DNA of 64,000 nt. Source: JBBQZU01 sp041749535 (GTDB taxonomy: Bacteria > Bacteroidota > Bacteroidia > Flavobacteriales_D > Cryomorphaceae). A program made the translations under genes and the position numbers. This document shows, piece by piece, positions 34,778 to 45,059 of the stretch. The stretch's first letter is position 1. Each line of letters starts with the position of its first letter. The notes under the pieces are model-generated. The model saw only the letters and a list, made by a program, of their open reading frames with translations. It did no database searches and was not told the DNA's origin. Location of the stretch: positions 27,270 through 91,269 of the forward strand of contig JBGTBE010000017.1 of assembly GCA_041749535.1 (NCBI GenBank), given 5' to 3'.

Positions 34778-36955
34778 TTATACCACAAACCTCCATATGA
34801 GTTTGCAGAGAACAGTACCTCTTTCTGCTGCCCATCTTGCATTATTGGTGTTGTATATTTGGTTTACAATCAGGTAAATATCTGTACCAATTTTTGGAAT
34901 GATTTGAAGCCTGAAATTGAAATTAAATTCATTCTGTGAGGAATTCCACTGTGCCAATACTGATCCGAAAGCATTTGGATTTAATGCATATTCTGTGCGA
35001 GAACCTATGAGATCGGTTTCGAAATTTCCATAGGGCAGATCCACAATATTCTTTTCGTAACGGAAACTTGTGGTTATGTTTTTGCCCGCTCGCCAAAGCA
35101 CTTCTGTGCGATTTTGTGTAGAAATTCCATTATAAAAATCGCCAATCACAACGCTGGTGTTTAATGAAAATGTGCGCCCAGCGAAAGTTGAGAATTCAAG
35201 ATCAAATTGGTTCCACCAATAGGTGCCTGCTGGTATGACCACATCTTGAGTAATGGTAAAATCATTGATGAGTCCTTCCGCTAAGCGACGGTAATTCAGT
35301 CCCAACTTTTCTCCCTTTCGGGTATCAAAGCCCAGGAACCGAAACTGGTACTCAAAACTCTGAATCTCCTTGGTATCATCATATTGGGTGTAGGTAATGG
35401 CCAAAGGAGTAAACTCAAATTGCCTGATCCACATCAGTCTAGATTTTGGCCTTGGCCGAAAGTTAAATTGCCCATAATTCTCGCGAAAGTTTCGACGGCG
35501 CATCAGGCCCACTTCAGGGTCGAAGGGAATTGGGCTGCGCTGTGTACTGGCGAACATATTGATGCGGTCGTTGGGATAGCTCATATAAGCGCGGTATGCA
35601 AACGCCATGGGATCGAAGGCCTCCTCAGTATTATAGCTTTGAATGAAAGCCCCTCCCACATCCAGGTTGCGGTTGCCCAAAAACCGGGCTGTACTGTAGC
35701 GACCGTTGATTCCTGTGGTAGAATGCCACCTGCCATTTTCAATCTTGTTGGTAGTCATAGCGCCAATGATGCTCTGTGCGCCTACATCCTGCCGCCAACT
35801 GGCAGTGGTGTAATTGGTGGTGGGATCGGTATCCGTTTCGGCAGTTTGTAAACTCATAAGTCCCAGTGTGCGGTTCTGCTCCTTGCCAAGCACCCGCGCA
35901 CCAGCGATAATGGGTACCGTCTCGAAGGATTCATTGAGCCCTATGCGCCGGGAATAAAATGGAATAACCCGATTCCCGCCGAAACCCATATTAAAATAGT
36001 CATCGCCCTCCAGAAAAAATTCTCGTAGCTCCGGGAAGAAAAGCGGAAAACGCGTGATGTTAATTTGCTGCTGATCCGCTTCTACCTGGGCAAAGTCGGT
36101 ATTGAAAGTGAGATTCAGTCGGTAGGATGGTGAGATAAGGTAGTTCACATCGCCCCCCGCATTAGCCACCCCACGGTTTTTTTCAGGAGTAAACTCACCC
36201 CCAGCTATTCCATAGGGTTTTATTTCAACGAAAGGTTTTCTCACCAGCCTGTTGAGGCCGGTCACGGTTCCTGCCTGGTTTACCTGCTCTATTTTATTGT
36301 TTCTGCTCCAGCCTTGCCATCGGCTTTGCTCTCGCTTGCGGCGAATGTTGCGCTCGAAGTTGATGCCCCATATTTGTTCATCTACATTGGTGCGGTACCG
36401 CAAGGTGTAAAACGGAATTTCAAACTCTGCAAACCAACCTTGGCTCGTTCGGGTGGTGCGCACATTCCACACGCCATTCCAATACGGATTCACCGAGCCA
36501 CCATTGTTGAATACTTGCAAATCGGCCCTGGCAGCATTGGGATTTGTTACGAACATAAACCCATTTCTCTTGTCGTGGTAGGTGTCTATAATTACAATGA
36601 TGTTGTCATCAAGATCGTATTTAAAATCTCTCCTTAGTTCTTTTGCCGTGAGCTTCCCGGGCTCACTGTCGTAGCACCATACTGCAATGTACAAGTAGTC
36701 TTCATTAAAGGCCATGGCCACTTCAGTGCGTTCAGAAGCAGGCACGCCTTCGTAGAGTTCTCTTTGGGTGAAATTGGAAATATGCGTTGCATCAAGCCAT
36801 ACCTTTTCATCAAGCACTCCATCAATGGTAATCTTGCTATCAGCATACACAGCGCCGAGGTTGTTGGGCATGGATACCTGCGCTTCTGAGAATTGTGAGA
36901 ATATCACCAGCAATAGAAAAGCTCCGCCAATATTAAGATTCACTGATCTGTGCAT
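34778..36955 (-). CDS. DUF5916 outer-membrane protein with an N-terminal CBM9-like domain
   Basis: This 725-residue protein has a signal peptide cut after FSEA. Residues 35-220 resemble the carbohydrate-binding family 9 / DOMON-like sandwich (KITIDGVLDEKVWLDATHIS, AVWCYDSEPGKLTAKELRRD). The remaining part is DUF5916: alternating beta-strands ending in an aromatic-containing C-terminus (LCKLIWRFVV), consistent with an outer-membrane beta-barrel. The segment FPLFFPELREFFLEGDDYF is strongly conserved in the family. The function is unknown; family members are common in Bacteroidota and often neighbour transport or hydrolase genes. The next gene upstream on this strand, a peptidase, is 55 bp away. 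Confidence 0.9.
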   Translation of the reverse strand: MHRSVNLNIGGAFLLLVIFSQFSEAQVSMPNNLGAVYADSKITIDGVLDEKVWLDATHISNFTQRELYEGVPASERTEVAMAFNEDYLYIAVWCYDSEPGKLTAKELRRDFKYDLDDNIIVIIDTYHDKRNGFMFVTNPNAARADLQVFNNGGSVNPYWNGVWNVRTTRTSQGWFAEFEIPFYTLRYRTNVDEQIWGINFERNIRRKREQSRWQGWSRNNKIEQVNQAGTVTGLNRLVRKPFVEIKPYGIAGGEFTPEKNRGVANAGGDVNYLISPSYRLNLTFNTDFAQVEADQQQINITRFPLFFPELREFFLEGDDYFNMGFGGNRVIPFYSRRIGLNESFETVPIIAGARVLGKEQNRTLGLMSLQTAETDTDPTTNYTTASWRQDVGAQSIIGAMTTNKIENGRWHSTTGINGRYSTARFLGNRNLDVGGAFIQSYNTEEAFDPMAFAYRAYMSYPNDRINMFASTQRSPIPFDPEVGLMRRRNFRENYGQFNFRPRPKSRLMWIRQFEFTPLAITYTQYDDTKEIQSFEYQFRFLGFDTRKGEKLGLNYRRLAEGLINDFTITQDVVIPAGTYWWNQFDLEFSTFAGRTFSLNTSVVIGDFYNGISTQNRTEVLWRAGKNITTSFRYEKNIVDLPYGNFETDLIGSRTEYALNPNAFGSVLAQWNSSQNEFNFNFRLQIIPKIGTDIYLIVNQIYNTNNARWAAERGTVLCKLIWRFVV

Positions 36956-37010
36956 TGGCTGCGAAGATACTATGGGCTGTAAGAAGGAAATAAGGGCTGT
37001 GCGCTATATT

Positions 37011-38720
37011 TTATATCTTACTCGCTTCTACTGGTTGACTTTCGAGTTTTTCGATAAGAAAATAACCTGACCTGGATCTGTCCATTGTGCGCTCACCTTC
37101 GTACATATTCCTGTATTCCTGCCAGGTATTTGATGGTACAAGTTCAATTTCATTCTCACCTACCGTAAGGTGCACTACCATCCTGAAGTTTTCCGGAAGG
37201 CCTTCTTTCCATTTATAAAAGAGGGTGCTAATTTCATCATTGTAATAAAACTGCAAGGTGGGTGCATCTTTCTGCCTCAAAAAAACTTCGAAAAATGGCG
37301 ATAAGTCTCTCTCGCTTTCTGCGCTGAAGTAGGCTTCGAGATCGGCAGTGGTAATGTTGCTTTTCGCGAAATGCTGGCTCGCGTTGCGTAGCATGGTAAA
37401 GAACAGCTCATCATTGTTGATCTGCATTCTAAGGGTATGCATAAATATGGCTCCTTTGCTGTATATATTCCCATCGCGTCCATTTGCCCAGCTGTTGTAT
37501 CTCACTCCGAAAGGCTTGATTACAGGGCGCTCATTTCCCACGTAGGAATATCCTCTTTGCACGGCCCTGTCATAGGTCCATTTGCCGTAAAGGCGCTCCA
37601 TAACAACTGCTTCCGTAAAAGTGGCCATGCCCTCGTGCAGCCAGGCATCGCCATAATCGGTAGCGGTGATGCTATTGCCCCACCACTCATGGGCAAGTTC
37701 GTGTATGATGGTGGAGTTGTAGGGTGGCAAGGTATCGCTCTGGTAGTCATAGTACATTATGTCGCCCATAGAAATAGCGCTTTGGTGCTCCATGGCACCA
37801 CCTGTAATGCTCGACTGTACAAAACGGCATCCGTCATTCCACCATGGAAATGGACCGTACAATTCCTCAAGCACAGCCATCACAGCGGGAGTTTGCTTGT
37901 AAAACGTGTACCCTTTGGTTTGTTTCTCAAATAGTACTGCTGCTTCTATCACCTGAGTGGTTCCTTCAATGTCGGTATAAGGGTATTGGTGCACCAGAAA
38001 GTCGCCCACATTGAAAGAGATGTTGTACACATTGATGGGGTTCATCACCGCGTAGTGCCAAATGATTTTGTTATCCAAAGGCATTTTTGCGGTAAGCTTT
38101 CCGTTGGCAACAGCCATCAAATCAGCGGGAGCTATTACACGTATAAAACAGCTATCGGGCTCATCGTACAACAAATCTTTGCAAGGCATCACGAAGTGTG
38201 GACCAATACCTTGGGTAAGGGTGCTAACTCGTGGTTTTCCCAATGAGTCTTCCGACCAGAATACGGGACCCAAGCTTAAAATGCTTGCCGGTTTGCCACC
38301 GTATGCTATATCCACTTTGTAAAGTTCACCCGGTATAAGTTTGTTTTCGAATACCACATAGAGCAAGTCACCTTTGTGTTTCCAACTTTTGAGTTTATGG
38401 CTGGAAGAAATATCTTTCACTTTCAGCGCCCCTTGCAGGTCCAGTAAAATGGAGTCGGAAGCAAGACCGGCCTTGAAATGAACCACCATGGTACCATCCA
38501 GACGTTTCTTGTCAGGTTGCACATCCACAGTCCAGTCATAGCAGGTGATGTCATACGCTCTGCGCAGGGCATTCGGAGAGCCTGTGAAATAGTTTTTCTC
38601 TTTGAATTTCGGAAAGTTATTTTCGCCTTTTGTGTTTCTGTATTTTAGAAAAGGCAAGTAATGGCAACTGCTCATGAACAGGAGCAGCGTTGCAAAGCAA
38701 ATTGGAAATATAAATCTCAT
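37011..38720 (-). CDS. M1-family zinc metallopeptidase, exported
   Basis: This 569-residue aminopeptidase-type protein starts with an export signal ending in a possible lipobox (FMSSC). The catalytic zinc site is HELAH followed by Glu after 18 residues (LHEGMAT), and the exopeptidase motif appears as GGAMEHQ, a variant of GxMEN with His for Asn. The N-terminal beta domain and the helical lid are present, while the large C-terminal domain of full-size M1 enzymes (about 850) is missing, as in many Bacteroidota homologues. It removes N-terminal amino acids from peptides, probably in the periplasm or at the surface. The substrate range cannot be read. Confidence 0.93.
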   Translation of the reverse strand: MRFIFPICFATLLLFMSSCHYLPFLKYRNTKGENNFPKFKEKNYFTGSPNALRRAYDITCYDWTVDVQPDKKRLDGTMVVHFKAGLASDSILLDLQGALKVKDISSSHKLKSWKHKGDLLYVVFENKLIPGELYKVDIAYGGKPASILSLGPVFWSEDSLGKPRVSTLTQGIGPHFVMPCKDLLYDEPDSCFIRVIAPADLMAVANGKLTAKMPLDNKIIWHYAVMNPINVYNISFNVGDFLVHQYPYTDIEGTTQVIEAAVLFEKQTKGYTFYKQTPAVMAVLEELYGPFPWWNDGCRFVQSSITGGAMEHQSAISMGDIMYYDYQSDTLPPYNSTIIHELAHEWWGNSITATDYGDAWLHEGMATFTEAVVMERLYGKWTYDRAVQRGYSYVGNERPVIKPFGVRYNSWANGRDGNIYSKGAIFMHTLRMQINNDELFFTMLRNASQHFAKSNITTADLEAYFSAESERDLSPFFEVFLRQKDAPTLQFYYNDEISTLFYKWKEGLPENFRMVVHLTVGENEIELVPSNTWQEYRNMYEGERTMDRSRSGYFLIEKLESQPVEASKI

Positions 38721-38998
38721 AGGCTCTTTTTCTATTTATTCGTTTCGATCATACTGCTCTAAACTTTCTTTAGCTCGAACTAAAATCACGGCATCTTATG
38801 TAAGTAGTTGCTGAATTTTGCTTTCAGTCATGTGCATTCAAGCTTTTTTACACGGGTCCCAAAAGTAATAGAATAGGCATATCGCATCAGCAAAAAATGA
38901 CAGGCGGTTGATAGGGATGCCGAAGGCGCATGTTCTCAACACAATGTTCTCTAATTCTACCAGAATTACTGGAGATGAAGCTGCCCTATGTTTTAAAT

Positions 38999-39634
38999 TT
39001 AGGAATTGAGCCTTCCAATCATCACTAGGTCAGTAACAGGCTTGCTTGGTGGGTTACTGCTTTCAATTCTTTTAAGTAGTACGATTTGAAATCCCGACTT
39101 TTCAAGTTGCTCTCTTAAAAATTCAGCCTTGTAGTAATGTGTAAAAACTTGGTCGCCTGTGCTGCTGGTTAGAAGTGTGGACTCTTCCGGGCTTCCTTCC
39201 ATGGTGCTCAAGTAAATGCTGCCTCTCGGATTTAGCAGATTGCGACAATCCCTGATGAGTTTTGTTGCTTCAATTTCGTTGAGATACGGAAGGCAAAAAC
39301 CGCAGACAATGGCATCGAATTTTTGCTTGAATGTTGCAATACTTCTGCAATCCATCACTTTAAACTGCGCCTGGGGAATGTTTGCTTTGGCAAGTTCAAT
39401 CATTTCTGCTGCCAGGTCAATTCCTGTAAGGGAGCAATCAGGCAGTTTTTGAACAATGTAGGTGCTTAGATTTCCAGGTCCACAGCCTATGTCGAGAATG
39501 AGGGGAGTGGGATTGTTCATTGTTTGGCAAAAAGTGTCGAGCGCCTCAGCGTACATGGATATGTCCATGTATTTGGTTTCATACAATTTAGCATGTTTGT
39601 TGAATACTGCTACTGCTTGTTGGTTCTTATTCAT
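38999..39634 (-). CDS. Class I SAM-dependent methyltransferase
   Basis: This methyltransferase has about 211 residues if translation starts at the ATG at 39634 (MNKNQQAVAVFNKHAKLYE). The frame is open to a TTG at 39721, which would add an unlikely hydrophobic extension. Motif I is ILDIGCGPGNLS, followed by GIDLAAEMIE and the post-motif FDAIVCGFCLPYL. The family includes Tam/UbiE-like enzymes, but the substrate is unknown. The gene is monocistronic and lies in a divergent pair with the lipoprotein gene at 39834. The gap 38721-38998 before the peptidase gene holds no recognised feature. Confidence 0.9.
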   Translation of the reverse strand: MNKNQQAVAVFNKHAKLYETKYMDISMYAEALDTFCQTMNNPTPLILDIGCGPGNLSTYIVQKLPDCSLTGIDLAAEMIELAKANIPQAQFKVMDCRSIATFKQKFDAIVCGFCLPYLNEIEATKLIRDCRNLLNPRGSIYLSTMEGSPEESTLLTSSTGDQVFTHYYKAEFLREQLEKSGFQIVLLKRIESSNPPSKPVTDLVMIGRLNS

Positions 39635-39833
39635 CTTACCAGAAGTTGCTTTCAGTATGCAAGGTCTGTTTTTTAGGCTGAACTCCAAAAGAATCAAAAC
39701 AAACAAAACAATATATGTCAATGCTGATCATCAGAAGCCAGGCATGGCCATTGGAATGAATTGGGTAGTTTTCTAGCCCAACATTGATGTTTTTATCCCA
39801 TCTTCGTCTCGAAAACTACATTTATCTTATTCA

Positions 39834-40409
39834 ATGCTTTTACCGCAAAATAGCACTGACTTCTGCCGGTTTTTCCCGGCTCTCCTCACAGCTTTGATTA
39901 TTACAGGATGCTGCCAGAAAAAACAAATTTCAGCAACAGCACAACCCCTGCGTACGGAGATTGAAAATTTGGCGAAAGCCATTGAAACTGATAATTATAT
40001 CGGCACCCGGTATATGGCCCGGATTCAAACCGAGTCGGAGGCATGGTCCAAAAGGCAGAAACTTATGAAGGATGCTGAAGTCGCTGAGCTACACCATCTA
40101 ATGGACTATCCCAATACCGTTGTGATGCTCACCGCATTTGAAGGATTGCACCGAAAAAAAGACCAGCGTGTAAGTGCCCTTTTTAACGCCATGCTGGATA
40201 ACAATGAGAAAGTAGGATATATAAAAGGTGATATATACACATCAATGCCTGCCCTGGAGTATGCCTATGTATATGTGCTTGGTTATGCAATTCCAGGCGA
40301 GTCGGCCCCATACCTGGATGTGCCCATAGAGCACTGGGTGTTGCTGAGCATTGAGGAGCAAAGTATCGCCGAAGAGAAGATCAAAGCATACCGCAACCTG
40401 AGAGAGTAG
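39834..40409 (+). CDS. Lipoprotein of unknown function
   Basis: This is a 191-residue protein. The N-terminus has a hydrophobic segment ending in the lipobox IITGC, then CQKK. The mature part is mostly helical and charged (EIENLAKAIETDNYIGTR, SEAWSKRQKLMKDAEVAEL). It contains HEAT-like helical pairs (YPNTVVMLTAFEGLHRK) but no catalytic motif I recognise. It is monocistronic and divergent from the methyltransferase gene. It may be a Bacteroidota-specific scaffold lipoprotein; no function is claimed. Confidence 0.8.
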   Translation: MLLPQNSTDFCRFFPALLTALIITGCCQKKQISATAQPLRTEIENLAKAIETDNYIGTRYMARIQTESEAWSKRQKLMKDAEVAELHHLMDYPNTVVMLTAFEGLHRKKDQRVSALFNAMLDNNEKVGYIKGDIYTSMPALEYAYVYVLGYAIPGESAPYLDVPIEHWVLLSIEEQSIAEEKIKAYRNLRE

Positions 40410-40576
40410 GCCCGTGCATTGTGCGTTTAATTTCATTCACACTTTAGGCGATTCTGGATGTACAAGTCATAGGAATCCAATATTTTGAATCAGAAGAACC
40501 CTTCTTGCTAAAAGTTTTTGACCTCAGTTCTTCAAATGGGTCTATTTTTACGCCGCAAGAAAATTTATTGAAGCTT

Positions 40577-43500
40577 ATGAAATCTACTTCTCCTCTTATT
40601 TTGGTCATCTCTGGCCTTGTTGTTTTATTTGGTCTATCTCTCTCCGCATCAGGGCAATCTGTGTGGACCCCTGCCGAGAAACCTGTTGAATCCCGCATTC
40701 AGGTTGAAAAGGGTGCATATTTCAATTTTGATGCTTCGCAGGCTTTGGGGCTCATCTCAAATGAAGGCAGTACTACTTTGTCCATTCCCTCACCTGATGG
40801 GAAATTTGAGGCATATACCCTCAAGGTAAATGCGACGATGCACGCTGACCTGGCATCGGGCTTTCCGTCTATATATACTTTCACCGCCCAAAGTATAGCC
40901 AACCCACAACACTGGGGCAAAGTATCGATTACTCCGCATGGATTTCACGCCATGATATTCAGGCCGGGCAAGAGCACATGGTTTGTGGACCCTGTCGCAG
41001 CGCCGGGTACTTCCCTGCACGTTGCCTATGATAAAAAAGACTTCTTTACCGACAAGCTTGCCACATGTTTCAATAAGGAGAGCGATCCAAAAGCGCCTTC
41101 ACTTTCATTGGCAAAATCAGGCACGCCATACAACAGTTGCGACCTGCGCACCTACAGACTTGCCATGTCCACCACGGGAGAGTACAGCATTTTTCACGGG
41201 GGAACAACCGAATTGGCCCTTTCGGCGATCGCTGTAACAATGAACCGCGTAAACGGAATTTACGAGCTGGACTTTTCAGTTACCATGACGCTGATTGCCA
41301 ATAACGACGTACTCATCAATACCGACCCTGCGTCCGATCCTTTTACCAATGGAAATGCCGGTGCCATGCTCAATGAAAACCAGAATTTTGTAAACAGCCT
41401 AATTGGTTCTGCAAATTATGACATTGGCCACGTGTTTGGCACCAACAGCGGAGGGGTTGCGGGTTTTGGGGTAACCTGCCTGAACAACTCGAAAGCACGT
41501 GGAGTAACCGGTAGTGGTTCACCTATTGGTGATCCTTTCGATGTAGATTATGTGGCCCACGAAATTGGCCATCAATTTGGCGGAAGCCACAGTTTCAACA
41601 ACTCCTGCGGGGGCAACCGCAGCGATGCGCAGGCAGTGGAACCCGGAAGTGGAAGTACCATTATGGCATATGCGGGAATCTGCACGCCTAACGTTCAAAA
41701 CAACAGCGACGACCATTTTCACGGTATCAACATGCGGCAAATTGGCATTAAAATTTCAAATGATATCTGCGCCGTTGTATCTCCAATTGAGAATACCATG
41801 CCTACGATTTCTTCAGTACCAGAGAATATTTTTATTCCGGTGAGTACCCCATTCTCACTTACCGCAGTTTCTATGGATATTGAAGATGACCCCCTTACAT
41901 GGTGTTGGGAGCAGATGGACAATGAAATTAGCACACAGCCTCCTGCTGCTACTTCGAATACAGGGCCCAACTTCCGGTCGTACTCACCCGATGATATTCC
42001 AACCAGATACTTTCCGAGACTGCCCAGCCTGGCTTCAAATGCCAATACCACATGGGAGCGATTGCCTTCTGTGAGCAGGCAAATGAACTTTAGGGTGAGT
42101 GTGCGCGACAACAATGTAGCTGGAGGATGTACGCAATGGGCTGATGTGCTTGTGAATACTTCTGCCACAGCTGGTCCTTTTGTGGTGCTCAATCCCAGTG
42201 CTACGGGTATTGTGTGGCCCGCATTTTCTTACCAAACGGTGACCTGGGATGTGGCAAACACAAACGCCGAGCCCATCAATGCCGAACTGGTGAATATTTA
42301 CCTTTCCACTGATGGGGGTACAACCTATCCAACACTGCTTGCTGAAGGTGTGGAGAACAACGGTGCATACGTTGTGCAGACTCCAAATGTGTCATCTACA
42401 GTGGCAAGGGTGATGGTGATGAATGCCGAAGGGACCTTCTTCGATATCAGCAATTTCAATTTCACCATCACGCAGATTGTTGATGGTTTTGCTTTTGAGA
42501 GCAGTGATCTGAGCGAAAGTGCTTGTCAGGGCGAAATCATCACGTTCGACTTCGAGCCCCTGGCGGTAGGATCATTTGCAGGTAGCATAGCCCTGAGTAT
42601 CATAAACCAACCACCGGGAGCAACTGTAGAACTCAGTCAGGCCACCGCTATACCTGGAGAAGTGGTACAAGTAACAGTGAGCAATACCATAGGTACTCCC
42701 GGCGGAACCTACAACATCACGATAAGTGGAGATGGTGGGACGTTTGCAAATGAACTTACCTTTACTTGTGGAATTATCAATCTAAGTCCCACAGCTCCTC
42801 AGCCCATCACACCGGAGAATGAAGCTACAGGAGTGGACGTAAGCACTACCCTTATATGGGAAGCGAATGCGGTCATTTCTGAATCTTACACGATACAGGT
42901 GGCTACCGATGCGGCATTCAGTAACATCATTTTTAGCGGAGCAAACCTCGATGAGAATGAGGCTTCGCTCACTGGACTGTCAGACCAAACGACCTATTTT
43001 TGGCGCGTATACAACACGTCAGCATGTGGAATTTCCGGCCCTTCGGAGACCTTTAGTTTTACCACCTTCCAATGTTTATCAAATACAGGAGCGGACCTAC
43101 CCCAAACCATTGAAGCTTTTCAGGAAGCGGAAACTACGAGCGTGGTGAATGTTGCACAAGCGGGTACCGTTGGGGGTGTGCGTGTGAATGGAGTGCAAGG
43201 TCAGCATCCCAATATTTCAGATCTTATTTTCAGTATTACAAGTCCGCAGGGAAGTACAGCCATTCTCGCAGCAGGAAGCTGCGGACTGGATGTGACCCTT
43301 TTCGGAAATGAAACCATAGAAGTGAACGCACCAGCCTCTGTTGCCGGAACCTATGAAGCTTCACCACCAGCGGGTTTCGGACCTGGTATTTCGAGCCTTG
43401 GACTCTCTGGTACTGCGGTCCTTGCCGACGATGGTGGCGCGGGTGCTGAGCTTTGCGATCCCGCCAACAATGCGGCTGCTTTGAACGGAAATATTGCCAT

Positions 43501-44179
43501 CGTGATACGGGGAAATTGCAATTTCGTAACCAAAGTGCTCAACGCACAAGATGCAGGCGCCATTGGTGTGATTGTAATCAACAACCAAGGGGGTGGAGTG
43601 ATTGATATGGGTGGAACGAGCGACGATGTAGTGATCCCTTCTGTGATGATAGGTCAAGCCGATGGTAGTGACCTACTCGAAGCCTTGGCGGCAAATGCTG
43701 TAAACTTCAACTTCAGCTTTGACGATGAGGGAGCATCAGGGCCACTGGATTGCCCTGCCACAAATGGATTTATATACCAACCTATTGAGTCGCTTTCCAT
43801 CTTTGAAGGTGAGGAAGCTGAAGGAGAATGGATCCTAAAAGTGCTCAATATCAGTGGGCAGGGAGAGGGTAGTCTCACAGGATGGTCTTTGGAACTGTGC
43901 TATGCCGACGGGATTAATTCTTTGAACGACGCTGTGGATGCTGGAGCTACTTTGTACCCTAACCCCACGTCGGGAATACTTCATATCAGCATGCAGGAAG
44001 CCTTCCATGCGCGGCAAATTGTAATCCTGGATCTGCAGGGTCGGAAGGTAGCATCGCAGAATGTAACAGACCTTCGCACCGCGGTGCTCGATATGGGCGA
44101 TTTGAGCAATGGCTTGTACATTGTGCAGTTAATGGGTGAAGGCGTGGCTTCCTACCGGGTTGTAAAAACTGGAAATTAG
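40577..44179 (+). CDS. Secreted reprolysin-like metzincin protease with PA and P domains and T9SS sorting
   Basis: From the ATG at 40577 the protein has 1200 residues and a signal peptide (cut after LSASGQS); the frame is open to 40505. The protease domain carries the zinc motif HEIGHQFGGSH at residues 328-338 (HExxHxxGxxH) and a Met-turn (STIMAYAG), typical of reprolysin (M12B) metzincins. Ig-like and fibronectin-type units follow (PITPENEATGVDVSTTLIW). A proprotein-convertase P domain starts near residue 850 (ISDLIFSITSPQGSTAIL) and appears to be split by a protease-associated (PA) domain at about 970-1035 (IAIVIRGNCNFVTKVLNAQD). It resumes before GSLTGWSLELC. The C-terminal 75 residues (LYPNPTSGILHIS) are a T9SS type A sorting domain. 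It is expected to be an extracellular endopeptidase. Confidence 0.92.
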   Translation: MKSTSPLILVISGLVVLFGLSLSASGQSVWTPAEKPVESRIQVEKGAYFNFDASQALGLISNEGSTTLSIPSPDGKFEAYTLKVNATMHADLASGFPSIYTFTAQSIANPQHWGKVSITPHGFHAMIFRPGKSTWFVDPVAAPGTSLHVAYDKKDFFTDKLATCFNKESDPKAPSLSLAKSGTPYNSCDLRTYRLAMSTTGEYSIFHGGTTELALSAIAVTMNRVNGIYELDFSVTMTLIANNDVLINTDPASDPFTNGNAGAMLNENQNFVNSLIGSANYDIGHVFGTNSGGVAGFGVTCLNNSKARGVTGSGSPIGDPFDVDYVAHEIGHQFGGSHSFNNSCGGNRSDAQAVEPGSGSTIMAYAGICTPNVQNNSDDHFHGINMRQIGIKISNDICAVVSPIENTMPTISSVPENIFIPVSTPFSLTAVSMDIEDDPLTWCWEQMDNEISTQPPAATSNTGPNFRSYSPDDIPTRYFPRLPSLASNANTTWERLPSVSRQMNFRVSVRDNNVAGGCTQWADVLVNTSATAGPFVVLNPSATGIVWPAFSYQTVTWDVANTNAEPINAELVNIYLSTDGGTTYPTLLAEGVENNGAYVVQTPNVSSTVARVMVMNAEGTFFDISNFNFTITQIVDGFAFESSDLSESACQGEIITFDFEPLAVGSFAGSIALSIINQPPGATVELSQATAIPGEVVQVTVSNTIGTPGGTYNITISGDGGTFANELTFTCGIINLSPTAPQPITPENEATGVDVSTTLIWEANAVISESYTIQVATDAAFSNIIFSGANLDENEASLTGLSDQTTYFWRVYNTSACGISGPSETFSFTTFQCLSNTGADLPQTIEAFQEAETTSVVNVAQAGTVGGVRVNGVQGQHPNISDLIFSITSPQGSTAILAAGSCGLDVTLFGNETIEVNAPASVAGTYEASPPAGFGPGISSLGLSGTAVLADDGGAGAELCDPANNAAALNGNIAIVIRGNCNFVTKVLNAQDAGAIGVIVINNQGGGVIDMGGTSDDVVIPSVMIGQADGSDLLEALAANAVNFNFSFDDEGASGPLDCPATNGFIYQPIESLSIFEGEEAEGEWILKVLNISGQGEGSLTGWSLELCYADGINSLNDAVDAGATLYPNPTSGILHISMQEAFHARQIVILDLQGRKVASQNVTDLRTAVLDMGDLSNGLYIVQLMGEGVASYRVVKTGN

Positions 44180-44206
44180 TCGGGGCTGATTGGAGGGAAA
44201 GGCTTC

Positions 44207-45055
44207 TCAATTTCTCAACTGGTAGTATATACCAACTGAGAGATTAGGAGCTGCCAGCACATTCCTGCCAGCGAAAGCACCGGCTGCAGAAAGTGAAAGC
44301 CCAAATCCCTTTTTATTTTCCATGCCCACCTCAAGGGCCGGACTTACGAATTCTGTATTGTTTGCAAAGATGCTATTGCCCTCGCTAAGTATCTCCTCCC
44401 CATTGAATGTAGATTGCACAGCATCGAGTCTGAGCTGAATATATCCTTTCGGAGAAAACTTAAATCCCAACTCAGCACCAACTCTCCACTCATCAGAAAA
44501 CCCTTTGGTTCGGTTGTTATAGCCAAGGTATGCAGAAGTCCAGAACTTATTGCCCAAAGGCCTTCCCGCATCTATTCTCAGCATTTGGTTGAACTCACCA
44601 TCTCCGGTTTGAAGTATTTGTGATTCACCACCATTCACTTTTCCAGAGGGCAAACCTAGCCACAATCGGGCACTGCCCACCCATTTGTCAGATTTTATGA
44701 AGCCATATTGGAATTGAACATCTATATCTCCAAATGCATTCAGCTCATCGCCCGGCAGCACCTGTCCGGAAGGCTCATATTGAACTTCATTTAAGGTGTT
44801 TCGCACAAAAAAGGGAACGTAAGCAATAATTGCAAATCTATCTGTAATACCATATTCGCCATAGAGTGCGGTGCTGTACAGTCCGGTGGTGGTGATGTCA
44901 ATGATGCTTCCGTCGGGAGCGAAATGCTTGTCGGCATAGATCATACTTTGTGAGAGCTTAAAGTATCCAGTGCCTTTTGGTGGGGTCCAGCCACCGCCAG
45001 CCATTATGCTTTCGCAAAAGGAAAATGCCATGATCAGGATGATGGTTTGCTTCAT
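44207..45055 (-). CDS. Outer-membrane beta-barrel protein
   Basis: Starting at Met 45055 (MKQTIILIMAFSFCES) the protein has 282 residues with a signal peptide cut after SIMA. The mature part alternates amphipathic strands with aromatic girdle residues (YGEYGITDRFAIIAYVPFF, YIQLRLDAVQS) and ends in IYYQLRN. This suggests a 10-14-stranded barrel, like MetA-pathway-of-phenol-degradation or other OMP transporter folds. The gene starts 4 bp after the upstream DM13 lipoprotein gene ends and the pair is probably one operon. The transported compound is unknown. Confidence 0.82.
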   Translation of the reverse strand: MKQTIILIMAFSFCESIMAGGGWTPPKGTGYFKLSQSMIYADKHFAPDGSIIDITTTGLYSTALYGEYGITDRFAIIAYVPFFVRNTLNEVQYEPSGQVLPGDELNAFGDIDVQFQYGFIKSDKWVGSARLWLGLPSGKVNGGESQILQTGDGEFNQMLRIDAGRPLGNKFWTSAYLGYNNRTKGFSDEWRVGAELGFKFSPKGYIQLRLDAVQSTFNGEEILSEGNSIFANNTEFVSPALEVGMENKKGFGLSLSAAGAFAGRNVLAAPNLSVGIYYQLRN

Positions 45056-45059
45056 ACAT

